From the NCBI GenBank assembly GCA_030430575.1, contig JAUIKF010000036.1, forward strand, positions 1 through 64,000: a DNA stretch of 64,000 bases. Reading direction: 5' to 3'. Under the pieces are notes generated by a model that saw nothing but the letters and a program-made list of their open reading frames with translations, made no database searches and was not told the DNA's origin. The first letter of the stretch is position 1; each line of letters begins with the position of its first letter. Below are positions 53,295 to 62,345 of this stretch, in pieces. A program made the position numbers and the translations under genes. This DNA comes from Bacteroidia bacterium. Its GTDB lineage: Bacteria > Bacteroidota > Bacteroidia > J057.

Positions 53295-56200
53295 ATGAAA
53301 ATCAATACTTGGTTATCCATATTTACTGCTGTTCTTACCCTTTGCCTTACTTCTGTTGTTCAAGGTCAAGTGATTCAATATGGCAATGATTGGTATAAAA
53401 ATACCGTCGATAGGACATTTATAAAATTGCTGGTGGCAGAGGACGGTATTTATCGGGTGACTGCTCAGGACCTGGCCTCAGCTGGTTATGACCTCAGTAG
53501 TGTAGACGCTCGATTTTTACAGTTGATGTATAGGGGAAAAGAAGTGCGTATGCACGTCTCCAAGGCACCAAGCGGCCAACTCGTCTATTTAGAGTTCTAT
53601 GGAAAACGGAATGATGGACGTATCGATTCCGTGATGTACCGTGATCCTATCACAGGCCTCCATTCCCCTCGTCATCAACCCACCATTCATCAAAGCATTT
53701 TTACAGATACCTCTGCTTACTTTCTCTCGTGGAGCCAGAATACTCCTGGCTTGAGGTATTTTGACTATGCGGAAGTAGGGTACTCGCTGATACCCGAAGA
53801 GCCTCATTTTAAATATGAAGCCATGCTGGAGTTTCGCAAAGAAGACAACACCGCTGTATATGTCATCGCTGGTGGCGGCCCCTATGACTCCTTCCATTCG
53901 TTGAATTCAGACTTTGTGACGGGGGAAGGCCTCGTGTCAAGATTAGGGTTTTCCGTAGGGTCTCCAGCTGGAAGGACATGGGCAATTCCTACCCCGACGC
54001 CTGCAAATACTGGCAGCCCCATGATCATAAAATCTCGGGTATTTGGACGTTCCAATACAGCCCATCATCTGCGTGTGTTACTCAATGGCAATATCTCTAA
54101 ACCTGTAGTTGATACCTCTATCACCTTTAGTTATATATACACCCAGACCTATACCCGAGAATATACCGCCAACATTGGCAACACTACGGACCTGACCTTC
54201 CAAGCGCTGCAAACGCCTACAGATAACAACAACCTCTGCTGGGCTTCGATCACCTATGACCGTCAATTTGACCTGGCCAATGGAAATTCCGTCAAGATCA
54301 GCGATTGGAAAAAGTCCTCTGATGCGCATATGCGCTTTGTCAATGCGGACGGAAACGACAGTGTATTTGTCTATGACCTCACCGAAGGGGTGCGAAACCG
54401 AGGGGTGATAAGCTCACCGGGCGTAGCACAAGTCATAGTTGGCTTCTTGTCTACCACGAGTGAACGACAGTTGTTTTTCTCAACTGATAAAGGAATCAAA
54501 AAACCGGTAATCGCTGCGCCTTCGCTGAACAAACTCCACGATCCTGCCGGAGGAGCAGAATTTGTCATTGTGTCCCATCGGAAGCTCAGCGCAGCAGCAG
54601 AGGCTTACCGCGACTACCGTGACACCTGCACGGCAAACCCCCTTTCGGTGAAACTGGTTTACACTGACGAAATCTACGATGAGTATAGTTATGGCTCGGT
54701 GACGAGTTGGGGGATCAAGCGCTTTTGCAAAGATGCTATCGACAACTGGACGGTGAAGCCTAAGTTTTTCCTTCTTTTTGGCAAGGGGAAAACGGAATAC
54801 CGCGCCCAAGAGGATAACCTTGTGCCTACTTTTGGCTATCCTGCCTCAGATTATGAATTTGTAGGACATTATCGGCAAGATAATTCTGACATCAAGACCT
54901 TTGCCTCTATAGGGCGGGTCAATGTGATCAACAATGATGAGGGGTTTGATTATCTGAATAAAGTAAAGGAATACGAATACCAGGCTTTCCAGCCGTGGAT
55001 GAAACGAGGCGTATTTTTGGGAGGAGGGGCCAATGAGGGCGAGCAGCGAGCGATCGCCAATGGCTTTGATTATGTGATGAATGTATTTTCAGGTGCGCCT
55101 TATGGGGGAGATACCATTTATTTTCAAAAGACGTCTGTAGCTGTGATTGATGAGTCGGTTGATTATAATAAGGAAATCAATGAGGGGGTCTCCTTGATTC
55201 ACTTTTTTGGGCACTCGTCCAGCAACCTGCTCGACATCGCCATTTCAGAAGCCTCTGAATACCAAAATAATGGCAAATATCCACTTATGATTGCCATGGG
55301 CTGCTTTGGAGGGGATTTTTCAGGTCGGGAGAGTTTTGGCGAAAGATGGATCAAAGAACCCGGAAAGGGCGCCATCGCATATCTCGCCAACTCTAGTGCG
55401 GGCTATCTGAACCCCTTGCGGGATTACGCCCGGATTTTCTACGACTACAAGTTTGAGTCCATGCTGGATCAGCCCATAGGAGATGCGGTGGCTACTACGC
55501 TGGCGCATTATGCGGATGCGCTGCCAGGCGTACAATATCGCAACCATGCGCGTCAAATGAATCTGCAAGGCGATCCTGCGCTTCGCCTGTACCATGCCAA
55601 AAAGCCAGACTTGGCTATTGAGAACAGCGGCGTATTCTTTACGCCTGATAATTTTTCCGCAAAAGAAGACTCTTTTTCCATCAATATCATCGCCCACAAC
55701 TACGGTCTGGTGACTGAGCAAGACTTTGCCGTGCGGATTTTGCAGACCTTGCCAGACCGCCGTGTCTATGAGCACCCTATCGTCTCATTTCCGATGATTA
55801 AATACAAAGACACCCTATCGTTGACCCTTTTCAATCCAATAGGGGAGTTGATGGCAGGGAAAAATAGTTTTGATATTTTTGTGGATGCGCTTGATTCTAT
55901 CCCTGAACTGAGAGAGAATAATAACCGAGTATCGGTAGACTTGATCGTACCTGGAAACATACCTGCTACGCTTTATCCCGTCGAGTATGCTGTAGTAGGG
56001 ACGGACCGCATCCACCTAGATGCGTCCACATTCTTCATGGCACGGGAAGCTCCTGTGCGCTACATCTACGAGATCGATACGACCTATGAATTCAATTCTC
56101 CTGCAAAAGTAGTCTCCCCCATCATAGAAGGTTCTGCCATCTATGCACGGTGGGATGTGCCTTTCAATTTGCAAGAAAATACGGTGTATTATTGGCGTGT

Positions 56201-58259
56201 GCGGTTGGTAGACGTGCAGACGAGCATATGGGGCGTATCGTCGTTTACTTATATTCCAAATAAGACAGGCTGGTCACAAGGTACGTCGGCCCAATTTGAA
56301 AAAGCAGAAGTGGAGCAGGTCGGCATTGATGTCTTGCAGGATGAATGGAAATTTGCCCAATTCAGCAAAAACTATTCGATAGAGATCAATCAAGACAGTT
56401 CCTTGACGCAGTCTATCTTTTCGATGGCCATAGACAATGCCATAGAAACCTCATTTGGGGTGACACTTAATGGCGTGAATAATAGTCACTTATTTTACTG
56501 TATCATAGATAAAAATACCCTTGACCCAACGACCCGCAGAAGTTCTCCCTACGCGTTGATGCAAAACATCCAAGCACCGCCCAATAACTTGTTCGTGCTG
56601 CAAAATGCCATTCAGGCGGCAGAAGAGGGGGATTATATCTTTGTCGGAAGTACAGGCAATCCTAATGTGTCTCAATGGTCTGATAATTTCTTTGAGGCCC
56701 TGGAGACTTTTGGGGTGTCCAATGCGATCCGAAGCGCTTCTGACACCAAGCCTTTCTTACTACTCGGCCGTAAAGGGCAGGCCAATGGTGCCTTGGAGGT
56801 ATATGCCCCCAATAGTGGCCCCAAATACAAGATTACTTCTAACCTTTACGCTAGCTATGAATCGGGAAACGTCCAGTCTACCCTTATAGGGCCTGGAAAG
56901 GCATGGGATGAATTGTATTGGGATTGGCGCTCACAGGACAATGTCGTGAATGAGACGGCCGCTGTGGATGTCTATGGGGTGCGCTATGACGATAGTGATT
57001 CGCTACTTTTTGAAAATGTAGATCCTACCAATGTCTTTAACCTTAGCGGCATAGTTGCCGATGATTTTCCTTTCCTGCGATTAGAAGCACGCCTGCGTGA
57101 CTCAGTCAACCGAACGGCTCCGCAGCTCGACCATTGGCGCGTCCTCTATACCCCCGTTCCAGACGGGGTGGTGGACCCAATCACGGCGTTTGTGTTTCAA
57201 AGTGATAGTGTACAGGAAGGAGAAGATATCTATATTGAAATGGGGGCACGGAATATCTCCGATTACGATATGGACAGCCTCTTGGTGCGCTTTGAGGTGC
57301 TACGGTCCAATCGTACCCGCGAGTTGCTAGGCGATATTCGGGTGGCTCCTGTGGATGCATGGGGACGGGTAGACTTTAATTATACCTTCAATACCCGCGA
57401 TAAAAATCTGAGCGGAAAGCTGAACCTTTTGGTAGAAATCAATCCAGAACTGGAGCAGCCTGAGCAATATACGTTCAACAATGTCTACCAACAGCCTTTC
57501 ACGGTAGGGGTAGACAAGCTGAATCCTATTCTGGATGTCACCTTTGATGGTAAACGCATTCTGGATGGAGACATCATTTCACCACGTCCTGAAATCTTGA
57601 TTCAGGTGAATGATGAAAATCCTTTTATCGCCATTACGGACTCCACGGCTTTTGATGTCTACTTCTATGAAGACCGCCCCGGTGAAGGTAGAACCCCTGA
57701 CAATCAGGTGATTGTCAGCAATAGCAACGCCAAGGTGCAATGGACACCAGCGACACTTCCAGAAAATAAAGCGCAGCTGATCTTCCGTCCAGGACTAGAT
57801 GAGGCATTGGCCGATGGCGATTATATTCTGGCTGTCCAGGGACGTGACCAGAAAGGCAATACTTCTGGCGAATCGTTCTACGAGATCTCTTTCAAAGTGG
57901 TCAATGAGGCCTCTATCACGCATGTCCTCAATTACCCTAACCCATTTTCCACCTCCACCAAATTTGTCTACACCTTCACAGGCGAACAAATGCCCACCAA
58001 ATTCCAGATTCATATCTTCACGATTTCTGGTAAGCTAGTCAAAGTGGTAGACCTCCTGGAAATGGGGGATGTGTCTGTAGGGCGCAATATCTCCAACTAT
58101 GCCTGGGATGGTACCGATGAGTACGGCGATAAGCTCGGCAATGGCGTCTACCTTTACCGCGTCGTGACGGAGATGCCTGGAGACGATTTGGAGCTTCGGA
58201 CAGAAGGCACTGATCAGTATTTCAATAATGGGTGGGGAAAGATGTATTTGATGCGATAA
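53295..58259 (+). CDS. porU: Type IX secretion sortase PorU (C25 peptidase family)
   Basis: Cleaves the C-terminal sorting domain of T9SS cargo and couples the protein to surface lipopolysaccharide. 1654 residues with a signal peptide. The gingipain-type (C25) domain spans roughly 400-780 with the catalytic pair His640 (HFFGHSSSN) and Cys670 (AMGCFGGDF). It is flanked by beta-sandwich and CARDB-like repeats (NYGLVTEQDFAVRIL; NPELEQPEQYTFNN). It ends with the PorU-type sorting-like domain (LNYPNPFSTSTKFVYTF...WDGTDEYGDKLGNGVYLYRV, then GWGKMYLMR). It is longer than PorU of P. gingivalis (about 1158). A strong terminator follows. Confidence 0.95.
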   Translation: MKINTWLSIFTAVLTLCLTSVVQGQVIQYGNDWYKNTVDRTFIKLLVAEDGIYRVTAQDLASAGYDLSSVDARFLQLMYRGKEVRMHVSKAPSGQLVYLEFYGKRNDGRIDSVMYRDPITGLHSPRHQPTIHQSIFTDTSAYFLSWSQNTPGLRYFDYAEVGYSLIPEEPHFKYEAMLEFRKEDNTAVYVIAGGGPYDSFHSLNSDFVTGEGLVSRLGFSVGSPAGRTWAIPTPTPANTGSPMIIKSRVFGRSNTAHHLRVLLNGNISKPVVDTSITFSYIYTQTYTREYTANIGNTTDLTFQALQTPTDNNNLCWASITYDRQFDLANGNSVKISDWKKSSDAHMRFVNADGNDSVFVYDLTEGVRNRGVISSPGVAQVIVGFLSTTSERQLFFSTDKGIKKPVIAAPSLNKLHDPAGGAEFVIVSHRKLSAAAEAYRDYRDTCTANPLSVKLVYTDEIYDEYSYGSVTSWGIKRFCKDAIDNWTVKPKFFLLFGKGKTEYRAQEDNLVPTFGYPASDYEFVGHYRQDNSDIKTFASIGRVNVINNDEGFDYLNKVKEYEYQAFQPWMKRGVFLGGGANEGEQRAIANGFDYVMNVFSGAPYGGDTIYFQKTSVAVIDESVDYNKEINEGVSLIHFFGHSSSNLLDIAISEASEYQNNGKYPLMIAMGCFGGDFSGRESFGERWIKEPGKGAIAYLANSSAGYLNPLRDYARIFYDYKFESMLDQPIGDAVATTLAHYADALPGVQYRNHARQMNLQGDPALRLYHAKKPDLAIENSGVFFTPDNFSAKEDSFSINIIAHNYGLVTEQDFAVRILQTLPDRRVYEHPIVSFPMIKYKDTLSLTLFNPIGELMAGKNSFDIFVDALDSIPELRENNNRVSVDLIVPGNIPATLYPVEYAVVGTDRIHLDASTFFMAREAPVRYIYEIDTTYEFNSPAKVVSPIIEGSAIYARWDVPFNLQENTVYYWRVRLVDVQTSIWGVSSFTYIPNKTGWSQGTSAQFEKAEVEQVGIDVLQDEWKFAQFSKNYSIEINQDSSLTQSIFSMAIDNAIETSFGVTLNGVNNSHLFYCIIDKNTLDPTTRRSSPYALMQNIQAPPNNLFVLQNAIQAAEEGDYIFVGSTGNPNVSQWSDNFFEALETFGVSNAIRSASDTKPFLLLGRKGQANGALEVYAPNSGPKYKITSNLYASYESGNVQSTLIGPGKAWDELYWDWRSQDNVVNETAAVDVYGVRYDDSDSLLFENVDPTNVFNLSGIVADDFPFLRLEARLRDSVNRTAPQLDHWRVLYTPVPDGVVDPITAFVFQSDSVQEGEDIYIEMGARNISDYDMDSLLVRFEVLRSNRTRELLGDIRVAPVDAWGRVDFNYTFNTRDKNLSGKLNLLVEINPELEQPEQYTFNNVYQQPFTVGVDKLNPILDVTFDGKRILDGDIISPRPEILIQVNDENPFIAITDSTAFDVYFYEDRPGEGRTPDNQVIVSNSNAKVQWTPATLPENKAQLIFRPGLDEALADGDYILAVQGRDQKGNTSGESFYEISFKVVNEASITHVLNYPNPFSTSTKFVYTFTGEQMPTKFQIHIFTISGKLVKVVDLLEMGDVSVGRNISNYAWDGTDEYGDKLGNGVYLYRVVTEMPGDDLELRTEGTDQYFNNGWGKMYLMR

Positions 58260-58353
58260 GAAAGTTTGATCGTTCGATGGTCTGAGCGTCTGAGCGTTTG
58301 GCGCTTGATCCTTCGGCTCTGCTCAGGACAAAACTTGAATTTGAACTTTTCTT

Positions 58354-58396
58354 AAAAAGAGATTGTGTGCGAAATAGCATACGATCTCTTTTTTTT
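58354..58396 (+). terminator. Rho-independent terminator of the porV-porU operon
   Basis: AGAGATTGTGTGC (58358-58370) pairs with GCATACGATCTCT (58377-58389) using two G.U pairs, followed by eight T residues. The wobble pairs indicate a structure formed in RNA. Confidence 0.85.
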
Positions 58397-58460
58397 CTCC
58401 CCATTTATGGAATTCCTCCCACCTTTCCCTCTATAAAGAAAGCAGCAAATACTACCGTCT

Positions 58461-58556
58461 TAATTATTGATTACTGATTGATTCATTATTGATTGGGGAA
58501 TGTTGAAATTGGCAGCAACCCATCAATAATCAATAATCACTCAATCAATAATTCCC
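58461..58556. repeat. TTATTGATT-type AT-rich inverted repeat
   Basis: The left half (AATTATTGATTACTGATTGA, then TTCATTATTGATTGGGGAA) and right half (CCATCAATAATCAATAATCA, then CAATCAATAATTCCCC) are imperfect inverted copies around a 20-bp centre. With the terminator this accounts for most of the 344-bp gap between porU and exbD. Confidence 0.6.
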
Positions 58557-58603
58557 CCTGACAGGTGATACGTCATCCCCTGCATGTGAACCTATGACCC
58601 ATA

Positions 58604-59173
58604 ATGCTTATGGCTGAAGTAGCTAATTCCCCCAACTCACGCGCCCAGAAGGGCGGTTCTAGGCGCAAAAAACGCGCTACCAAGGTAGATATGACTGCGA
58701 TGGTTGACGTCGCTTTTTTGCTCCTGACATTCTTTGTCTTGACTTCGGTAATTCATGACGAGTTTTTCATGGACCTGGTGCAGCCTCCTGATATAGATGT
58801 TAATACGCCAGTAAGCGAAGAGCGTGTCCTGACTTTGATCCTAGACAAAAGCGACACGGTTCATTATTACCAAGGCATCACTGAACCAGTGATTCATCAG
58901 ACGGGCTATACGAAGGATGGCCTTCGGCGGGTCATCCGAGAGCACTTGCATCGTCATCCAGACTTCTGTCTGGAACAGAAGCGTCAGCTGGGCGCCAAGC
59001 AGCCCGGCTGCTGGGCACCGATCTTCCTGATCAAACCACGCCATGATGCCGAGTACGGCCAGGTCATCGACGTCCTCGATGAGCTCCTCATCAACAATAT
59101 CAACGATTATGGCAGCTACGCGATTGATGTCTTCACGGAGGCTGATAGTATGCTGTTGGAGGGGGATTTATAG
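58604..59173 (+). CDS. ExbD-family biopolymer transport protein
   Basis: 189 residues. Short basic cytoplasmic head (GGSRRKKRATKVDMT), a single transmembrane helix with the essential Asp in AMVDVAFLLLTFFVL, and a periplasmic domain. ExbD works with ExbB to harvest the proton gradient for TonB. No ExbB is present in the window, so it is either elsewhere or this ExbD serves another motor. It is followed by the structured repeat copy 2 and then the TonB-C gene array on the same strand. Confidence 0.9.
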   Translation: MLMAEVANSPNSRAQKGGSRRKKRATKVDMTAMVDVAFLLLTFFVLTSVIHDEFFMDLVQPPDIDVNTPVSEERVLTLILDKSDTVHYYQGITEPVIHQTGYTKDGLRRVIREHLHRHPDFCLEQKRQLGAKQPGCWAPIFLIKPRHDAEYGQVIDVLDELLINNINDYGSYAIDVFTEADSMLLEGDL

Positions 59174-59190
59174 GTTTTTTTCATTGTTAT

Positions 59191-59289
59191 GTTACTTTTT
59201 TTAGAAAAAAGTAACCAAAAAATCGAAACGGGCCAACCAAGGCCTTCCCTGCAATCCTTCCGCCCGCGCCCGTTTCATCCCAGCCGCAC
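59191..59289. ncRNA. Two-stem structured repeat, copy 2
   Basis: Stem 1 is GTTAC-T7-AG-A6-GTAAC (59191-59215). Stem 2 is a perfect 9-bp pair, GAAACGGGC (59225-59233) with GCCCGTTTC (59268-59276). Conserved CCAACCAAGGCC lies in the loop and CATCCCAGCCGCAC at the end. It has the same length (99 bp) as copy 3, from which it differs by two compensated base pairs in stem 2 plus loop changes. Confidence 0.6.
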
Positions 59290-59367
59290 TTACTTGTGAT
59301 GGGCTGATTTGTAAAATCTTTTCATTCAAAATTCACCATTCACTCATTCAAAATTAATTCAATCCCT

Positions 59368-60177
59368 ATGAAATCTTCCATCATTCTTGCTAACCTGGAC
59401 GACATGGTCTTTGAAGGCCGCGAACGCCGCTACGGTGCGTATGAACTGCGCCAGAAGTACACACGCCGCCTGGGCTTCGCCCTGGGCATGGTGAGTCTCG
59501 CTTTCTTGCTGAGTGCATTTATGCCATCTGTGCTAGGCGATAAGTCAGCCGATCTTGGCGTCAAACATAAACTCGACCCTGTGGAGGTTGAAATTCTTCC
59601 TCCGATAAAAGCCCCTGAGGAGGAAATCATCATTCCCCCCAAACCAGAACCGCCCAAAATCGACATCAAAACCAAGGCGTTTTTGATCCCAGAGCCTAAG
59701 AAGGCGGAAGAGGTCGAAGATACTGAGGAGGTGCCTGAGATGAAGGAATTGGAAAAGGCGAATAACCTGGGTCTGAAGGATGTGGAGGGCGAAGATGGGA
59801 TTGACCTATCTTTTCTGGAGGATGGCGAAGGGGATGACGTACCTGTTGTCATCGAGGAAGAGAAAGATCCAGATCCTGGCATTTTTGTCCCTGGTGTAGA
59901 AGAACCCCAGCCGATCAACTTACAAGAGATAGCTAAGCAAGTCGAAATCCCTGAGATTTTGCGATCGATAGGTGAGAATGGCCGGGTAGTCTTCCGGGTA
60001 CTAGTAGACAAGGAAGGCAATTACAAACGCCACCTCGTGCTCAAAAAGACGCATCCTATGTGGGTGACAGCAATTGAGGAGCACCTTGCAAAGGTCAAGT
60101 TCACCCCTGCCGTCCAAGGCGGAAAACCGATCCCATTTTGGGTGAATATCCCTTTCAAGATCAACTTGATAGACTAG
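59368..60177 (+). CDS. TonB-family energy transducer
   Basis: 269 residues with classic TonB layout. A cytoplasmic head with the Bacteroidota signature (LDDMVFEGRERRYGAYELR) is followed by one transmembrane helix (about 33-52). The periplasmic linker is rich in Pro, Glu and Lys (PPIKAPEEEIIIPPKPEPP) and then acidic. The C-terminal TonB-C domain runs from PQPINLQEI to IPFWVNIPFKINLID. It carries GNYKRH, an instance of the G-x-Y-x-x-H pattern shared by all the array's domains. First and most complete member of a six-gene array; it probably pairs with the ExbD upstream. Confidence 0.9.
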   Translation: MKSSIILANLDDMVFEGRERRYGAYELRQKYTRRLGFALGMVSLAFLLSAFMPSVLGDKSADLGVKHKLDPVEVEILPPIKAPEEEIIIPPKPEPPKIDIKTKAFLIPEPKKAEEVEDTEEVPEMKELEKANNLGLKDVEGEDGIDLSFLEDGEGDDVPVVIEEEKDPDPGIFVPGVEEPQPINLQEIAKQVEIPEILRSIGENGRVVFRVLVDKEGNYKRHLVLKKTHPMWVTAIEEHLAKVKFTPAVQGGKPIPFWVNIPFKINLID

Positions 60178-60208
60178 GAGTAATGATGACTTTATCCCCT
60201 AATATTCA

Positions 60209-60273
60209 CCACGGATTACACAGATTCGCACGGATTAAAGAAGAAAATCTGTGGGAATCTGAGCAATCTGTGG
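60209..60273. repeat. CCACGGATTACAC-type hairpin repeat
   Basis: CCACGGATTACACAGATT followed by CGCACGGATT pairs with AATCTGTGGGAATC then TGAGCAATCTGTGG, with several G.U pairs, around an 8-10 base loop. Similar CCACGGATTACACGGATT elements are dispersed in many unrelated bacterial genomes. Confidence 0.65.
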
Positions 60274-60326
60274 TTCTCTTCTTTCAGCCACAAAAGTCCT
60301 CGCTGAACCCCCAATATTCCCCTAAC

Positions 60327-60752
60327 ATGCGCCCCCTCCTTCTTTTTACCCTGATCCTCATCGCTTCTAGCTTCTGCTTCGGGCAAGATCAGGATACTAC
60401 TACAAAAACGGCCATGCCGCTAAAGATTCAGGAAGAGGCACCCACGAAGACCCTTGATACCCTCACGTTTAACCCATTTGTGGAGAGACCCATGCCGAGC
60501 AATTTAGATAGCGTCACGAAGGCAATTCCAAGCCTACCAACAGATATAGGTGCTGGGTCGGTGGTCTTTCGTGTATTTGTGGACAGTGTCGGAGGGTACG
60601 AACGCCATGAGATAATTAGCACAAACAATCTTCAACTTCCCCAATATTTCGAACCGCATCTCCCCAAAATCAGGTTTGTGCCTGGCATGCTCCAGGGAAG
60701 GCCCGTTGCTTATTGGGTGCTTATTCCTCTTAAATACATGGTCTTAAAGTGA
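60327..60752 (+). CDS. Secreted TonB-C-domain protein without membrane anchor (141 residues)
   Basis: From MRPLLLFTLILIASSF, a signal peptide cleaved near CFGQ; upstream in-frame sequence belongs to the CCACGGATT repeat. After a 40-residue linker comes a single TonB-C-like domain (MPSNLDSVTKAI to YWVLIPLKYMVLK) with GGYERH. No transmembrane anchor, cytoplasmic head or proline-rich linker is present, so it cannot transduce energy as a normal TonB. It may be a periplasmic binding or competitor protein. Sister of the next gene. Confidence 0.75.
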   Translation: MRPLLLFTLILIASSFCFGQDQDTTTKTAMPLKIQEEAPTKTLDTLTFNPFVERPMPSNLDSVTKAIPSLPTDIGAGSVVFRVFVDSVGGYERHEIISTNNLQLPQYFEPHLPKIRFVPGMLQGRPVAYWVLIPLKYMVLK

Positions 60753-60811
60753 GTTTATCTGTAAGGTTAATTCAGTCTTGATGGATATTCTCCATAATTG
60801 CTTTTCCCAAC

Positions 60812-61249
60812 ATGCGTTACCTCCTTCTTTTCCCCCTCATCCTCTTCGCCTCCAGCTTCTGCTTGGGACAAAACCAGGATACTACTAATATGTCGATGAT
60901 AAAGGCGGAGGAAAAGGAGCCTGATTCGAGCTATGTGTTTATCACATGGGAAGAAGAACCTAGGCCCATCAACTTGGATAGTATCAAGCACGAGATGGGT
61001 TGCCTTGATAGGTCGAAAATGGTAGTTAATATGCCTAGGGAGCGATATGAGCAAATCATTTTCCGCATGTTAATAGACACCTCGGGCAATTACGTTAAGC
61101 ATCAATTACTCAAAACAACGGATTCTCTTCTTGTGAACCATGTAGAGCCATTTTTGCCAATACTCAGATTTACTCCTGGCCTTTATTATGGGAAACCGAT
61201 TCCGTTTTGGTTAAATATTCCTTTCCGATTCCCAAGCCGTGATGAGTGA
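60812..61249 (+). CDS. Secreted TonB-C-domain protein without membrane anchor (145 residues)
   Basis: Signal peptide MRYLLLFPLILFASSFCLGQ is nearly the same as in the preceding gene, showing recent duplication. The TonB-C domain runs from PRPINLDSIKHEMG to PFWLNIPFRFPSRDE with GNYVKH. Like its sister it lacks an N-terminal anchor and linker. A 59-bp gap separates them and the strand is the same, so they are probably co-transcribed. Confidence 0.75.
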   Translation: MRYLLLFPLILFASSFCLGQNQDTTNMSMIKAEEKEPDSSYVFITWEEEPRPINLDSIKHEMGCLDRSKMVVNMPRERYEQIIFRMLIDTSGNYVKHQLLKTTDSLLVNHVEPFLPILRFTPGLYYGKPIPFWLNIPFRFPSRDE

Positions 61250-61325
61250 AACGAGATACCTGATAGGGCTGAATCAACCCATTATAGACCTAGAACATAA
61301 AACTCAGAACCTAAAACCTTCTTCC

Positions 61326-62090
61326 ATGAACCCCATCACCCCCAAACATCAAGAACGCTGGCGCTGGATCAGTTTCCTCGCGCTTGCTGCTACCGCTTAC
61401 TTCTGGGCCATCGGCTTGAATATCATGCCGCCTGAACCGCCGCTACCGCCTATTCCAGCCGTGACGGAATATCCTGATATTCACGAATTTATATCAGCAG
61501 ATCAGGTGCCTGAACCGATCAATCTAGCGGAAATACGAAAAGAAATTGGCTATCCTGGCCGTGCCCTAACTGCTGGGATAGAAGGAAATGTAATTGCGCG
61601 GGTTTTGGTCAGTGAAAAGGGCTACTATGTGCGGCACAACATGATTAGAACCGTTCATCCAATCCTTGAACAGGAAGTGGAAAAGCACTTGCACAAGCTG
61701 CTTTTTAGGCCTGCAAGTAATGAGGGGCATCCTATTCGGTTTTGGGTCAATGTGCCTATTACGTTTGAAATCACTGAGGAGCCAGATATAAACAAGTGGA
61801 TGGTTACTGAAGATGAACCAGAGGAGTTAAATCTTAATGAGGTTAAGCGGGCAATTGGGTATCCAATCCTTGCAAGAGAAGCGGGAATTCAAGGGAGTGT
61901 GGTTGTGCGGATTTTGGTAAATGAAAAGGGATATTATGTACGGCATAAAGTGATCAAAAAAGTCCATCCCATTTTATCAGAAGAAGTCGAAAAACACCTC
62001 CCCAAGCTTCGCTTTACACCAGCGATGAAAGACGGCAATCCCGTCAAGTTTTGGGTGAATGTACCGTTTCGGTTTCGATTGGATGAATAG
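61326..62090 (+). CDS. Membrane-anchored double TonB-C-domain protein
   Basis: 254 residues from MNPITPKHQERWRW; the longer frame begins inside the preceding gene and lacks conserved sequence. One transmembrane helix (ISFLALAATAYFWAIGL), a very short proline-rich stretch (PPEPPLPPIPA), then two tandem TonB-C domains. The first runs EPINLAEIRKEIGYP to FWVNVPITFEI, the second EELNLNEVKRAIGYP to FWVNVPFRFRLDE. Both contain GYYVRH. The two copies are about 60 percent alike by eye, showing intragenic duplication. There is no YGAY-LR head. Confidence 0.82.
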   Translation: MNPITPKHQERWRWISFLALAATAYFWAIGLNIMPPEPPLPPIPAVTEYPDIHEFISADQVPEPINLAEIRKEIGYPGRALTAGIEGNVIARVLVSEKGYYVRHNMIRTVHPILEQEVEKHLHKLLFRPASNEGHPIRFWVNVPITFEITEEPDINKWMVTEDEPEELNLNEVKRAIGYPILAREAGIQGSVVVRILVNEKGYYVRHKVIKKVHPILSEEVEKHLPKLRFTPAMKDGNPVKFWVNVPFRFRLDE

Positions 62091-62142
62091 ATTGATTCTA
62101 TTTGATTAATCGGACTGAAAGACTGTTTTTGTCTCTTGTTAT

Positions 62143-62241
62143 GTTACTTTTTTTAGAAAAAAGTAACCAAAAAATCGAAGCGAGCCAACCAAGGCCAGCC
62201 CTTCTATCCATCCGCGCACGCTCGCTTCACCCCAGCCGCAC
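62143..62241. ncRNA. Two-stem structured repeat, copy 3 (with compensatory changes)
   Basis: Stem 1 is identical to copies 1 and 2 (62143-62167). Stem 2 reads GAAGCGAGC (62177-62185) and GCTCGCTTC (62220-62228): relative to copy 2, A-T became G-C and G-C became A-T at two positions, pairing fully kept. The loop keeps CCAACCAAGGCC and the trailing box CCCAGCCGCAC. Confidence 0.6.
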
Positions 62242-62252
62242 TTTTTTTCACA

Positions 62253-62282
62253 GAAATTTGGGAGGCTTTGCGACCAAATTTC
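62253..62282. repeat. Perfect 9-bp hairpin after structured repeat copy 3
   Basis: GAAATTTGG (62253-62261) and CCAAATTTC (62274-62282) are exact inverted copies around a 12-base loop GAGGCTTTGCGA. It sits 64 bp before the ATG at 62346 and may be part of the leader of the next TonB-C gene. A similar GGCTTTCGTGAGGGCTTCGCC string occurs in the extra segment of repeat copy 1. Confidence 0.45.
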
Positions 62283-62345
62283 TCAAGTAATCCACGCGCT
62301 ATTCTGTCCTTGAACAAGCCCTCGTAATTTCCCAACTTGACTTAC

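Noticed and set aside
60138-60752. Longer N-terminus for the first anchorless TonB-C gene
   Set aside because: The extra 63 codons run through the end of the previous gene and the CCACGGATT repeat; the ATG at 60327 gives a clean signal peptide matching the sister gene.
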